Source of the DNA: Klenkia marina
Lineage (GTDB): Bacteria > Actinomycetota > Actinomycetes > Mycobacteriales > Geodermatophilaceae
Length of the DNA stretch: 64,000 nt
Reading direction: 5' to 3'
NCBI RefSeq assembly: GCF_900101025.1
Contig: NZ_FMUH01000001.1
Span: forward strand, 372,001-436,000
Below are positions 9,061 through 17,276 of this stretch, piece by piece. The notes under the pieces are model-generated. The model did no database searches. It worked only from the letters and a program-made list of their open reading frames with translations, and was not told where the DNA came from. The translations under genes were made by a program, and so were the position numbers. The stretch's first letter is position 1; every line of letters begins with the position of its first letter.

Positions 9061-9486
9061 GTGGACATCGACCGCACCGAGCTGGCCGCGCGCCTGGACG
9101 ACGTCGTCGTCGGGCTGCGACAGGTGACCGCCAGCCGCAGCGACCTCAGCCTCACGGCCGCCGCAACCCTGGCGACGCTGCAGCGCTCGGGCCCGGCCCG
9201 GTTGACCGAGCTGGCCGTCGCCGAGGGCATCAGCCAGCCCTCGATGACCGCCCTCATCGCCCGGCTCGCCGGGCAGGGGCTGGTCGACCGCGCGGCGGAC
9301 CCCACCGACGGCCGGGCCGTCGTCCTCAGCCTCACCGGTGCCGGCGCCGACCTGCTGGCCCGGCGCAGCGCCCAGCGGGCGGCCCGGCTGGCCGACCCGC
9401 TGGCGCACCTCGACGACGACGACGTCGCCCGCATCGCCGACGCGCTGCCCGCCCTCACGCGGCTGGCCGGCGTCCTCCAGCACTGA
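9061..9486 (+). CDS. MarR-family transcriptional regulator
   Basis: A 141-residue winged-helix repressor. The helix-turn-helix is visible at about residues 45-75 (LTELAVAEGISQPSMTALI), followed by the wing motif DPTDGRAVVLSLT. The start is GTG at 9061, directly after a palindromic operator and without a clear ribosome binding site, so the mRNA may be leaderless. It lies 42 bases upstream of an MFS exporter gene on the same strand, the usual arrangement in which a MarR protein controls a drug or metabolite efflux pump; the ligand is unknown. Confidence 0.9.
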   Translation: MDIDRTELAARLDDVVVGLRQVTASRSDLSLTAAATLATLQRSGPARLTELAVAEGISQPSMTALIARLAGQGLVDRAADPTDGRAVVLSLTGAGADLLARRSAQRAARLADPLAHLDDDDVARIADALPALTRLAGVLQH

Positions 9487-9528
9487 TCCCGCACCGAACC
9501 CCAGAACCCGCACCCCGGAGGTGACCTG

Positions 9529-10848
9529 GTGAGCGCACACGGCGCGACCAGCGAGAAGAACACCCTGTTCGCCCAGCCGAAGGCCGTCTACGCGGTGGCC
9601 TTCGCCTGCGTCGTCAGCTTCATGGGCATCGGCCTCGTCGACCCGATCCTGCCCGCCCTGTCCAGCCAGCTCGACGCCACGCCCAGCCAGGTGACGCTGC
9701 TGTTCACCAGCTACCTGGTGGTCACGGCGGTCGCGATGCTCGGCACCAACTGGGTGTCCAGCCGGCTGGGCGCCAAGAAGACCCTCATCGCCGGGTTGGC
9801 GATCATCGTGGTGTTCGCCGCCCTGGCGGGCCTGAGCGACTCGGTCGGCGGCATCGTCGGCTTCCGCGCCGGCTGGGGGCTGGGCAACGCCCTGTTCATC
9901 GCCACCTCGCTGGCGGTCATCGTGGCCAGCGCATCGGGCGGGTTCGCCGGCGCGATCGTGCTCTACGAGGCCGCCCTCGGGCTCGGCATCGCGGCCGGGC
10001 CGCTGGTCGGCGGGCTGCTGGGCTCGGTCAGCTGGCGGGGCCCGTTCTTCGGCGTCTCGGCGCTCATGGCCGTCGCACTCATCGCGACCGTCGTCCTGCT
10101 CGACGCGACCCCCAAGCCCGCCCGGCCCACCCCGCTCTCGGCGCCGCTCAAGGCCCTGCGGCACCGCGGCCTGCTGACGATGGCCGTCACGGCCCTGCTC
10201 TACAACTGGGGCTTCTTCACCATGCTCGGCTACGCCCCGTTCCCGATGGAGCTCTCGGCGATCCAGCTCGGGTTCGTGTTCTTCGGGTGGGGCCTGCTGG
10301 TGGCGCTGTTCTCCGTGGTCGGCGCACCCCGGCTGCAGGCCCGGTTCGGCACGGCCCGCAGCCTGTACGGCGCGCTCGGGCTGTTCGCGGTGATCCTGCT
10401 GCTCATCGGCCTGTTCACCGACACGAGGTGGGCCCTGGTCGCCTGCGTCGTCGCTGCCGGCATCCCGATCGGCATCAACAACACCCTCATGACCCAGGCG
10501 GTCATGCTGGTCAGCCCGGTCGAGCGGCCGGTGGCCTCGGCGGCCTACGGCTTCGTGCGGTTCCTCGGCGGCGGCCTGGCCCCGTTCGCGGCCGGCAAGC
10601 TGGTGGAGTCCTTCGACGTCCACGTGCCGTTCCTGCTGGGTGCGGTGACCGTCGCCGTGGCCGTCGGCGTGCTGGCGACCGGCCACCGCATGCTCGAGCA
10701 GGCCGACGCCGGCCTCGACGAGGACGGCCACCCCGCGACCGACCACGGCCGACCCGAGGACGTCGCCGGTGAGGTGGCCGACGAGTTCGGCGGCGCACCG
10801 GCCGCGATCGACGCCGAGGTCGAGGCGGAGCTCGCGCACCGTCGCTGA
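9529..10848 (+). CDS. MFS transporter, probable efflux pump
   Basis: A 439-residue major facilitator with about twelve helices. The start GTG at 9529 has a GGAGGTGAC ribosome binding site. The loop between helices 2 and 3 carries a diverged motif A (SSRLGAKKTLI), and helix 5 has the motif-C-like GLGIAAGPLVGGLLG of drug/H+ antiporters, which argues for export. A soluble acidic tail of about 45 residues (rich in Asp/Glu and His) follows the last helix, an unusual feature with no recognised domain. It pairs with the MarR gene upstream. The substrate cannot be read. Confidence 0.9.
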   Translation: MSAHGATSEKNTLFAQPKAVYAVAFACVVSFMGIGLVDPILPALSSQLDATPSQVTLLFTSYLVVTAVAMLGTNWVSSRLGAKKTLIAGLAIIVVFAALAGLSDSVGGIVGFRAGWGLGNALFIATSLAVIVASASGGFAGAIVLYEAALGLGIAAGPLVGGLLGSVSWRGPFFGVSALMAVALIATVVLLDATPKPARPTPLSAPLKALRHRGLLTMAVTALLYNWGFFTMLGYAPFPMELSAIQLGFVFFGWGLLVALFSVVGAPRLQARFGTARSLYGALGLFAVILLLIGLFTDTRWALVACVVAAGIPIGINNTLMTQAVMLVSPVERPVASAAYGFVRFLGGGLAPFAAGKLVESFDVHVPFLLGAVTVAVAVGVLATGHRMLEQADAGLDEDGHPATDHGRPEDVAGEVADEFGGAPAAIDAEVEAELAHRR

Positions 10849-10858
10849 GGACGTCGCC

Positions 10859-10894
10859 GAGCGCCCCCGGGTCCGCACGGACCCGGGGGCGCTC
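10859..10894 (+). terminator. Perfect 16-bp hairpin terminator after the MFS gene
   Basis: Arms GAGCGCCCCCGGGTCC and GGACCCGGGGGCGCTC pair perfectly around a 4-base GCAC loop, ten bases after the MFS stop codon. The -10 box of the next gene begins at the following base. Confidence 0.85.
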
Positions 10895-10900
10895 TAGCGT
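10895..10900 (+). promoter_or_regulatory. Leaderless -10 box of the enoyl-CoA hydratase gene
   Basis: TAGCGT, six bases before the ATG at 10907 and immediately after the terminator stem of the preceding gene. No ribosome binding site is present. Confidence 0.45.
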
Positions 10901-10906
10901 GCGGCC

Positions 10907-11692
10907 ATGGACACTCCCCACCGCATCACGACCGGTGTCGACGGCGACGTCTGGCGGGTGGTGCTGGACCGCCCCGACGCCGGCAACGCGATCGACCTGG
11001 CGCTGGCCGACGCCCTGGTCGCGGCCCTGGCCGACCGTCCCGCGAGCACCCGCGCGGTGCTGCTGCTGGGCAACGGCCCCCGCTTCTGCGTGGGCGGCGA
11101 CGTCGCGGGGATGGCCGCCGCGGAGGACCGGCCCGGGTTCATCGGCGCACTGGCCGACCGCTGGCACGACGCCGTCCGGGCCGTGGTCGAGGCGCCGGTG
11201 CCGGTGGTCGCCGGCGTGCAGGGCGCCGTGGCCGGCGCCGGCGTCGGCCTGGTGGGCGCCTGCGACCTGGTGGTCTGCGCCCGGTCGACGAAGATCCGGC
11301 CGGCCTACGGCGCGATCGGCCTGTCGCCCGACGGTGGCACGTCCTGGGCCCTGGCCCGCACCCTCGGCGCCCCGCGCGCCCTGGAGCTCATGCTCACCGA
11401 CGGCACCCTGACCGCGGCCCAGGCGCACGAGGCCGGGCTGGTGGCCCGGCTCGCCGACGACGAGTCGCTCGCCGAGGCCGCCACCGCGCTGGCCCACCAG
11501 GTCGCCGCGGGACCGGTGCGGGCGATGGTGCGCACCCGGGGGCTGGTGCGCCGGGCTGCCACCACCTCGTTGTACGACCAGCTCGACGAGGAGGCGCGGC
11601 TGATCGTCGAGTCGGCCGAGGACGCCGAGGCGGCCGAGGGCATCGCCGCGTTCGCCGAGAAGCGGGCGGCGGACTTCCGGAACGCCCCGTAG
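10907..11692 (+). CDS. Enoyl-CoA hydratase/isomerase family protein
   Basis: A 261-residue crotonase-fold enzyme acting on acyl-CoA thioesters. The oxyanion-hole segments are visible as FCVGGDVAGM (about residues 61-70) and GAVAGAGVGLVGACDLVV (about residues 106-123). The second catalytic region reads IGLSPDGGTSW (about residues 126-136), with Asp at the position that carries a glutamate in true hydratases (SPDGG), so an isomerase or other crotonase activity is as likely as hydration. It appears to be a single-gene unit bounded by hairpins on both sides. Confidence 0.9.
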   Translation: MDTPHRITTGVDGDVWRVVLDRPDAGNAIDLALADALVAALADRPASTRAVLLLGNGPRFCVGGDVAGMAAAEDRPGFIGALADRWHDAVRAVVEAPVPVVAGVQGAVAGAGVGLVGACDLVVCARSTKIRPAYGAIGLSPDGGTSWALARTLGAPRALELMLTDGTLTAAQAHEAGLVARLADDESLAEAATALAHQVAAGPVRAMVRTRGLVRRAATTSLYDQLDEEARLIVESAEDAEAAEGIAAFAEKRAADFRNAP

Positions 11693-11696
11693 AACG

Positions 11697-11728
11697 CGTC
11701 AGGCCGGGCCCGAGGGCCCGGCCTGACG
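11697..11728 (+). terminator. Perfect 15-bp hairpin between the crotonase gene and tRNA-Ala
   Basis: Arms CGTCAGGCCGGGCCC and GGGCCCGGCCTGACG pair around a 2-base loop, four bases after the crotonase stop. It lies between convergent transcription units and could terminate both. Confidence 0.85.
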
Positions 11729-11735
11729 GTGCGGG

Positions 11736-11808
11736 TGGAGCTGAGGGGATTCGAACCCCTGGCCTTCTCATTGCGAACGAGACGCGCTACCAACTGCGCC
11801 ACAGCCCC
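11736..11808 (-). tRNA. tRNA-Ala(CGC)
   Basis: A complete 73-nt cloverleaf on the minus strand. The acceptor stem GGGGCTG pairs with CAGCTCC (one G-U). The anticodon loop TTCGCAA gives anticodon CGC, reading GCG. The T-arm AGGGGTTCGAATCCCCT is canonical. The discriminator base is A and CCA is not encoded. It is followed by the hairpin at 11697-11728. Confidence 0.95.
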
Positions 11809-11854
11809 TTGCGCACGACAGCTTACCGCCTCGCCGCCGCGCTGCCGCGGAGGG

Positions 11855-12559
11855 TCAGCCGGTGGCCGCCCGCGGCGTGTACGTGTCGATGTCGGCGAAG
11901 CCGATGTCGTCGTCGTCCAGACCGACCACGGCGCTGTGCTGCCAGCCGGCGGCCGCGGGCACCCCGTGCGAGGGGGCCACGACGCGGCCGGGGCGCAGCG
12001 GGTGGACCGGGGCCAGCGGGGCGCTGTGCACGGGCACCGAGGGGGCGGCCGCGGCTGCCGGGCGCGGCGCGGGACGGGCCGCGGGACGGGCCGGGCGGGC
12101 GGCGAGCCGGGTCCGGCGGCGGGCGGCGGCCCGGCGCTCCCGCTCGGCGGCGGCCCGGGTGACCATCAGGTAGCCGACGACGGCGAGGTCGAGCAGCACC
12201 TGCGGCGCCCACAGCCAGGAGCGGTAGGTCAGCGCGCCGACCAGCACCAGGACGGCCAGCGCCACGAGCCCGGCAAGGGTGCGACGGCGCAGCGCGTGGA
12301 CGTCGACCACCAGCTCACCGGTGCGGTAGAGCTGCTCGCGGTCGACGGTCACCCGCTCGGTGTCGGCGTGCACGACGGGGTCGACGACGCGGCGACGGCG
12401 CAGCGTGCGACCAGCGCCCACGGCACCCACAGCACCTGCACGGGCCGGTGCTGCGTCGCCGCGGGTGACCACCATCGGCACCAGCACCACGAACCACAGC
12501 ACGACCAGAGCGGCCAGCAGCACACCCGATCCCATCGCGAACCACCCCATCCCTGGCAT
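11855..12559 (-). CDS. sepX: Divisome membrane protein of the SepX/GlpR family
   Basis: A 234-residue protein with an N-terminal membrane helix (GSGVLLAALVVLWFVVLVPM), a basic cytoplasmic segment, two central helices (about residues 95-115 and 120-135), and a long Pro/Ala-rich C-terminal tail ending in an acidic patch (LDDDDIGFADID). This layout and the neighbourhood (next to rimJ-like, glp and galU genes) match Rv0996. That family is known as SepX in Streptomyces and as the Glp receptor GlpR in Corynebacterium, where it links the gephyrin-like Glp protein to cell division and polar growth. The true start may be the in-frame ATG at 12535, which has a GGGGTGG site. The assignment rests on layout and synteny. 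Confidence 0.75.
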   Translation of the reverse strand: MPGMGWFAMGSGVLLAALVVLWFVVLVPMVVTRGDAAPARAGAVGAVGAGRTLRRRRVVDPVVHADTERVTVDREQLYRTGELVVDVHALRRRTLAGLVALAVLVLVGALTYRSWLWAPQVLLDLAVVGYLMVTRAAAERERRAAARRRTRLAARPARPAARPAPRPAAAAAPSVPVHSAPLAPVHPLRPGRVVAPSHGVPAAAGWQHSAVVGLDDDDIGFADIDTYTPRAATG

Positions 12560-12717
12560 CCCGCGTGTGCGGCGCCGATCCCTGGCGCCACACGAGTCAC
12601 ACGGGTCACTCGAGTGGGCACGTTAGGGCGCGCACTCCCCCGTGCGGGGGAGGCGCACCGGGACGTGCCCGTGTCGTGTCGCGCCGCACCGGCGTGTCGC
12701 GGCTGTCGGCGTGTCGG

Positions 12718-13281
12718 TCAGGACTGCGCTGACCGTCGCAGGTGCGCGACCACCCCGGCGGGGTGGTCGTCGGCGAGCAGCGCGTAGCCCTTGTGGTCGC
12801 GCCACGCGCCGTCGATGTCGAGGTACGAGCGGAAGAGTCCTTCCTCGCGGAAACCCAGTCGCTCTACCAATCGGCAGCTGCGGGCGTTCTCGGGACGTAC
12901 GTCGGCCTGGATCCTGTGCAGACCCACCGGACCGAACGCGTGGTCGCACGCCATGGCCACCGCCAGGGACGCGATCCCCTGCCCCGCAGCGGCCCGGTCG
13001 ATCCAGTACCCGACGTGCGCCGACCGCAGCGCGCCGCGCACCACGTTGTCCAGGGTGACCTGCCCGACCAGCCGGTCGCGGTGCCGGACGGCGAAGGGCA
13101 GCGTCAGCCCCAGCCGGGCCCGCCGGTCGGTCGCGCGGCGCATGCCGCGGTAGACCGTCGGGGTGTGCCGGGCGGCCCACGCGACGGGGGCCGAGGGCTC
13201 CCAGGGGGTCAGCCAGTCCTCGTTCTCCTGCCGCAGCCGCGACCAGGCCTGCGCGTCGGACCGGCGCAGCGGGTGGAGCAC
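12718..13281 (-). CDS. RimJ/RimL-type GNAT acetyltransferase
   Basis: A 187-residue (minimum) acyl-CoA N-acyltransferase. Visible are the N-terminal LRRSDAQAWSRLRQENEDWLTPWEP, the V-G-Y-W-I-D-x-x-x-A-G-Q-G-I-A acetyl-CoA-binding segment (about residues 89-105) and the RIQADVRPENARSCRLVERLGF motif of the RimJ family. It equates to rimJ (Rv0995) in the same gene order. The reading frame continues upstream of the GTG at 13281 for about 23 further residues that fit the family (PLWGDPALHPGWPAELREG) back to the glp stop, but the only start available there is CTG, so the N-terminus is unresolved. Confidence 0.88.
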   Translation of the reverse strand: MLHPLRRSDAQAWSRLRQENEDWLTPWEPSAPVAWAARHTPTVYRGMRRATDRRARLGLTLPFAVRHRDRLVGQVTLDNVVRGALRSAHVGYWIDRAAAGQGIASLAVAMACDHAFGPVGLHRIQADVRPENARSCRLVERLGFREEGLFRSYLDIDGAWRDHKGYALLADDHPAGVVAHLRRSAQS

Positions 13282-13351
13282 GACGTCGCCCTCGCGCAGC
13301 TCCGCGGGCCACCCGGGGTGCAGCGCGGGGTCACCCCAGAGGGGGGCCAGC

Positions 13352-14809
13352 TCAACCGCCCAGCAGCATGGGCATGACCGTCACCAGGCCGCCGGGGGCG
13401 ACCTCGGTGACGTCCTCGTCGATGACGACCAGGCAGTTGGACCGGGCGGTGCGGGCCAGCGCGGCGTCGTGGCCGCTCTCGCCGCCGCCGACCGGCTCGA
13501 CGACGTAGCCGCCGTCGGGGTGGCGCATGACCTGGCCGTGCAGGTACTGCCGGTAGCCCAGCGGGGACAGCAGCTGCTGGGCCGACACGGCCTGCACCGT
13601 GCGGCGGAACAGCTGCCGCTTGCCGAGCATGAGCCGGATGGCCGGGCGCACGAACACCTCGAAGGCCACCAGCGCGGCGGCCGGCTCGCCGGGGATGCAG
13701 ATGACCGGCACGCCGTCGCGGCCCAGCCGCCCGAAGGCCTGGATCGCGCCGGGGTGCATGGCGACCTGCGCGAAGGTGACCTCGCCGAGCTGGGCCAGTG
13801 CCTCCTGCACGAGGTCGAACCCGCCGCCGGCGAACGTGCCGGCGATGAGCACGACGTCGCTGCGCAGCAGCTGGCTCTCCAGCAGCTCGACCAGCTTGCG
13901 CCGGTCGCGCGGCACGATGCCCGAGCGGTAGGCGTCGGCCCCGGCGTCGCGGGCGGCCGCGGCCAGGGCGTAGCTGTTGACGTCGACGACCTGCCCGGGC
14001 CCGGGGGTGGTGCCGACGTCGACGAGCTCGTCGCCGGCGCACAGCACGGCGATGCGCGGGCGCGGGTGCACCAGCACCCGGTCGCGGCCGACGGCGGCCA
14101 GCAGGCTGATCTGCGCCGGGCCGATGGGGCTGTTGAGCGCCACCGCGGTGTCGCCGACGGCGACGTCGTCCCCGGTGTGCCGCACGTAGGTGCCGGGCGC
14201 GAGCTCGGCGTGCACGCCGACGTGCGCGGCGCCGCCGTCGGTCCAGACGGTCGGGACGACGACGTCCGCGCCGACCGGGAGCATCGCCCCGGCCGCCACG
14301 CGGTGCGCCAGCCCGGGCCCGATGGCCGACTGCTCGGACGGGCCGGCGACGCTCTCCCCCACCACGGCCAGGCCGACCGGGTCCTCGGGGGTGGCGCCGA
14401 TCGTGTCGACCGAGCGGGCGGCGTAGCCGTCGAGGGCGGCCTGCTCGAAGCCGGGGAGGTCGCGGCTGCTCACCACGTGCTCGGCGCAGAGCAGGCCCTG
14501 CGCGTCGAGCACCGCGAGCTCGATGGGGTCGGGGGTCGGCGCGGCGGCCAGGATGAGGTCCAGGTGCTGCTCGACCGTGCGCACCACGGGGACGGCGGCC
14601 TCGAAGGAGTCGGTGGCCGGGTCGGTGCGGCCGAGCCCGGGCAGCTCGTCCCGGTCCACCTGCACGGTGGCGTGGCCGGTGACCGTGCGGGTGCCGGTGA
14701 TGGCCTGGGTGGGCTGCGGACCCACCGCGGCGGGCGTGCCGGTGCCCAGGTCGAGCGCGGTGGTCTCCCGGGTGCCCCGGAACCATCCCCGCGGCTTGTC
14801 CTCCGTCAT
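13352..14809 (-). CDS. glp: Gephyrin-like molybdotransferase Glp (MoeA family)
   Basis: A 485-residue protein with the MoeA/gephyrin-E domain order: linker, domain II, the MogA-like domain III with the nucleotide motif CAGDELVDVG and the downstream GTFAGGGFDLV, then the beta-barrel domain IV. In MoeA this fold inserts molybdenum into molybdopterin. In Actinobacteria the copy located beside galU, rimJ and sepX/glpR is the Glp paralogue linked to divisome organisation. No other molybdenum-cofactor gene is present in the window, which favours the divisome role (inference). An N-terminal extension of about 75 residues precedes the MoeA core. The start is ATG at 14809. Confidence 0.85.
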   Translation of the reverse strand: MTEDKPRGWFRGTRETTALDLGTGTPAAVGPQPTQAITGTRTVTGHATVQVDRDELPGLGRTDPATDSFEAAVPVVRTVEQHLDLILAAAPTPDPIELAVLDAQGLLCAEHVVSSRDLPGFEQAALDGYAARSVDTIGATPEDPVGLAVVGESVAGPSEQSAIGPGLAHRVAAGAMLPVGADVVVPTVWTDGGAAHVGVHAELAPGTYVRHTGDDVAVGDTAVALNSPIGPAQISLLAAVGRDRVLVHPRPRIAVLCAGDELVDVGTTPGPGQVVDVNSYALAAAARDAGADAYRSGIVPRDRRKLVELLESQLLRSDVVLIAGTFAGGGFDLVQEALAQLGEVTFAQVAMHPGAIQAFGRLGRDGVPVICIPGEPAAALVAFEVFVRPAIRLMLGKRQLFRRTVQAVSAQQLLSPLGYRQYLHGQVMRHPDGGYVVEPVGGGESGHDAALARTARSNCLVVIDEDVTEVAPGGLVTVMPMLLGG

Positions 14810-14896
14810 GCCCACCACCGTCACCACCGCCGTCCTGGTCCGCAGCGCACGAGACGTGCCGCCCGGCCCACGATGGTGCCCGTTGCGGAGGCCTGG

Positions 14897-15835
14897 TCAG
14901 GCCTGCGACGCGCCCTCGGGTGCAAGGTCACCGACGAAATCGCGCAGCCAGGGCCGCAGTGCCGGGCCGAGGTCCTCGCGCTCGACGGCCAGCCGGATGA
15001 CCGCCTTGAGGTAGTCGAGCTTGTCGCCGGTGTCGTAGCGGCGGCCGGAGAAGACCACGCCGTGCACGGGGACGCCCTGCTCGAGCAGCGCCAGGATGGC
15101 GTCGGTCAGCTGGATCTCCCCACCACGGCCGGGCGGCGTGCTCCGGATGGCCTCGAAGATCTCGGGCGCCAGCACGTACCGGCCGATGATGGCCAGGCTG
15201 GACGGCGCCTCCTCGCGCGGCGGCTTCTCGACCATGCCGGTGATGCGCACGACCTGGTCGCCTTCGCCGGCGTCGGTCTGCGGGGCGTCCTCGATGGCCA
15301 CGCAGCCGTACTTGTCGATGTTCTCGGGCCCGACGTCGAGCAGGGCGACGACGCAGCCGCCGTGCTCGGCCTGCACGGCGAGCATCTGCTCGAGCAGCAG
15401 GTCGCGCTCGTCGATCAGGTCGTCGCCGAGCATCACCGCGAAGGGCTCGTCGCCGACGAAGGAGGCCGCCTGCAGGACGGCGTGGCCCAGGCCCTTGGCC
15501 TCGCCCTGCCGCACGAAGTGCACCTGCGCGACGTCGGTGGAGGCGGCGACGGCGTCGATGCGCGCCTGGTCGCCCTTCTTCTCCAGGGCGGCCTCGAGCT
15601 CGGGGGTGCGGTCGAAGAAGTCCTCGATGGCGGCCTTGCCGCGGCCGGTGACCATGAGCACCTCGGTCAGGCCGGCGCGGGCGGACTCCTCGACGATGTA
15701 CTGCAGCGCCGGCCGGTCGACCACCGGCAGCAGCTCCTTGGGCACGGCCTTGGTGGCCGGCAGGAACCGCGTGCCCATCCCTGCGACGGGGATGACGGCC
15801 TTGCGGGCGGGACGACGGTTCGTCGGGCTCGACAT
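14897..15835 (-). CDS. galU: UTP--glucose-1-phosphate uridylyltransferase
   Basis: Makes UDP-glucose from UTP and glucose-1-phosphate for glycan and trehalose synthesis. The 312-residue product has the nucleotide-binding signature PVAGMGTRFLPATKAVPKEL (about residues 16-35), the VMLGDDLID metal-binding region and the EKPPREEAPSSLAIIGRYV block, all typical of GalU. The ATG at 15835 lies six bases after a TAGGGT -10 box, so the transcript is probably leaderless. It is divergent from the cyclo-ligase gene with only 26 bases between the two start codons. Confidence 0.97.
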   Translation of the reverse strand: MSSPTNRRPARKAVIPVAGMGTRFLPATKAVPKELLPVVDRPALQYIVEESARAGLTEVLMVTGRGKAAIEDFFDRTPELEAALEKKGDQARIDAVAASTDVAQVHFVRQGEAKGLGHAVLQAASFVGDEPFAVMLGDDLIDERDLLLEQMLAVQAEHGGCVVALLDVGPENIDKYGCVAIEDAPQTDAGEGDQVVRITGMVEKPPREEAPSSLAIIGRYVLAPEIFEAIRSTPPGRGGEIQLTDAILALLEQGVPVHGVVFSGRRYDTGDKLDYLKAVIRLAVEREDLGPALRPWLRDFVGDLAPEGASQA

Positions 15836-15841
15836 GGGGCG

Positions 15842-15855
15842 ACCCTAACTAGGCT
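15842..15855. promoter_or_regulatory. Back-to-back leaderless -10 boxes of galU and the cyclo-ligase gene
   Basis: The 26-base gap between the two divergent starts holds TAGGGT on the minus strand (15842-15847, six bases before galU) and TAGGCT on the plus strand (15850-15855, six bases before the GTG of the cyclo-ligase). The two boxes are two bases apart, so RNA polymerase can engage only one direction at a time. No ribosome binding sites fit in the gap. Confidence 0.55.
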
Positions 15856-15861
15856 GGGACC

Positions 15862-16455
15862 GTGGGCGCCTCCCCCGAGCTGGTGAGCCCCAAGACGGCC
15901 CTGCGCACACGGCTGCTGGCCTCCCGCGCCGCCCGCTCCCCCGTCGAGCGCTCGGCCGCCGCCCGGGCACTGTGCGCCCACCTGCGGCCGCGCCTGGTCG
16001 AGGCCGCCGGCACCGTCGCCGGGTACGTGCCCGCAGCGGAGGAGCCCGGCGCCGGTGAGCTGGTCGGTGCCCTCGGGGCCGGGGCGCTGTTGCCGGTGGT
16101 GCCACCGACCGGCCGGGTGCTGGCGTGGGCGCGGGCGACCGGGGAGCTGGCCCCGGGCCGGTTCGGGCTGCTCGAGCCGGTGGGGCCGCGCCTGCCGCCG
16201 GAGGCGCTGGCCACGGCGTCGCTGGTCGTCGTACCGGCGCTGGCGGTGGGACGCGACGGATCACGGCTGGGCCGGGGGGCCGGCTTCTACGACCGCGCCC
16301 TGCTGCACGCCGCGCCGGACGCCGTCCTGGTGGGCGTGGTGTTCGACGAGGAACTGCTGCCGTCGGTCCCCACCCAGCCGCACGACGTCCGCCTGCACGC
16401 GGTGGTCACCCCCTCCCGCGGCTGGCTGGACCTCGGGGTGGCCGCACATCCCTGA
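15862..16455 (+). CDS. 5-formyltetrahydrofolate cyclo-ligase
   Basis: Converts 5-formyl-THF to 5,10-methenyl-THF with ATP, recycling folate. The 197-residue product has the basic N-terminus KTALRTRLLASR, and the conserved C-terminal motif GRGAGFYDRAL (about residues 138-148) that binds ATP/phosphate, followed by the family's VGVVFDEELLPSVPTQPHDVRLHAVVTP-type ending. The length is typical. It corresponds to Rv0992c opposite galU. The start is GTG at 15862, fixed by the leaderless -10 box. Confidence 0.95.
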   Translation: MGASPELVSPKTALRTRLLASRAARSPVERSAAARALCAHLRPRLVEAAGTVAGYVPAAEEPGAGELVGALGAGALLPVVPPTGRVLAWARATGELAPGRFGLLEPVGPRLPPEALATASLVVVPALAVGRDGSRLGRGAGFYDRALLHAAPDAVLVGVVFDEELLPSVPTQPHDVRLHAVVTPSRGWLDLGVAAHP

Positions 16456-16521
16456 CGGTGGCCGGCCGTCCCGTCGGCCGGCCACCGTGCGGGACGTCGG
16501 GCCACCCCCGCGGCTGCCCCG

Positions 16522-17208
16522 TCAGCCGCCGCCGAGGAGGGGGACGTCGGAGACCAGGCTGATGTGGGCGGCCATCGCGGCGGCCGCGGCGTCGGGGTCA
16601 CCGGCGCGGATGGCCTCGGCGATCGCCCGGTGGCCCTCCAGCGACCGGTGCGGCCTGCCCTCCTGGGCGAGGGACTCGATGCGGGAGTCGCGGATGCGGT
16701 CGGCGATCTCGGCCATGAAGCGGGCCAGCAGCGCCGAGTGCCCGGCGGCGGTGACCGCGGCGTGGAACCGCTCGTCGCCGGCCACCCCGCGCCCCCCGGC
16801 GGCGACGTCGGCGCCCATCGCGTCGAGCGCGGCGTCGAGCTCGGCGAGGTCGGCGTCGGTGCGCCGGCGCGCGGCCAGCCCGGCCAGCCGCACCTCCAGC
16901 GCCTCGCGGGCCTCGATCACCGCACCCAGGTCCTCCCGGCGGGCATCGAGGGCGGCCAGCACCGACTCCGGCCTGGGCGCGGTGAGCAGCACGGTGCCGT
17001 CGCCGTGCCGGACGGCGACCACCCCGGTCACCTCGAGCGCGACCAGCGCCTGGGCGAGCGTGGCCCGGCTGACCCCGAGGGAGGCGGCGAGCTCGCGCTC
17101 GGCCGGCAACCGGTCACCGGGCCCCAGCCCGGCGGACGCCGCCCAGGTGAGCAGCTGGTGCACCACCTGCTCGTAGAGCCGGTTGCGGCGCAGCGGACCC
17201 GGACCCAC
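16522..17208 (-). CDS. GntR-family (FadR subfamily) transcriptional regulator
   Basis: A 228-residue repressor with an N-terminal winged helix (LYEQVVHQLL...GDRLPAERELAASLGVSRATLAQAL) and a C-terminal all-helical FCD ligand domain containing the metal-ligand pattern ERFHAAVTAAGHS and a late GHRAI. The start at GTG 17208 is preferred over 17214 because AAGGAG then sits six bases upstream. It is divergent from the permease/CoA-transferase/carboxyltransferase operon, and a palindrome lies between them. FadR-type regulators in this position usually sense the operon's organic-acid substrate; a MatR-like malonate sensor is possible. Confidence 0.92.
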   Translation of the reverse strand: MGPGPLRRNRLYEQVVHQLLTWAASAGLGPGDRLPAERELAASLGVSRATLAQALVALEVTGVVAVRHGDGTVLLTAPRPESVLAALDARREDLGAVIEAREALEVRLAGLAARRRTDADLAELDAALDAMGADVAAGGRGVAGDERFHAAVTAAGHSALLARFMAEIADRIRDSRIESLAQEGRPHRSLEGHRAIAEAIRAGDPDAAAAAMAAHISLVSDVPLLGGG

Positions 17209-17218
17209 CGGCACCTCC

Positions 17219-17276
17219 TTGACAGGGACGTCGTGACTGGTGCCACACTATCGCCGGTCCAGTGGCCAGTCCACTG
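17219..17276 (+). promoter_or_regulatory. Promoter and GntR operator of the MatC operon
   Basis: A consensus TTGACA lies at 17219-17224 and a weak -10 (CACACT) at 17244-17249, a longer spacer than ideal. Downstream, CAGTGG-N5-CCACTG (17260-17276) is a perfect inverted repeat where a FadR-type repressor would block the promoter. The adjoining ACTGG/CCAGT pair extends the symmetry. Confidence 0.5.

Noticed and set aside
6830-9563. Long frames on both strands over rsmI and pmt
   Set aside because: They are frame shadows of two well-supported genes, with Arg/Ala/His-rich products.
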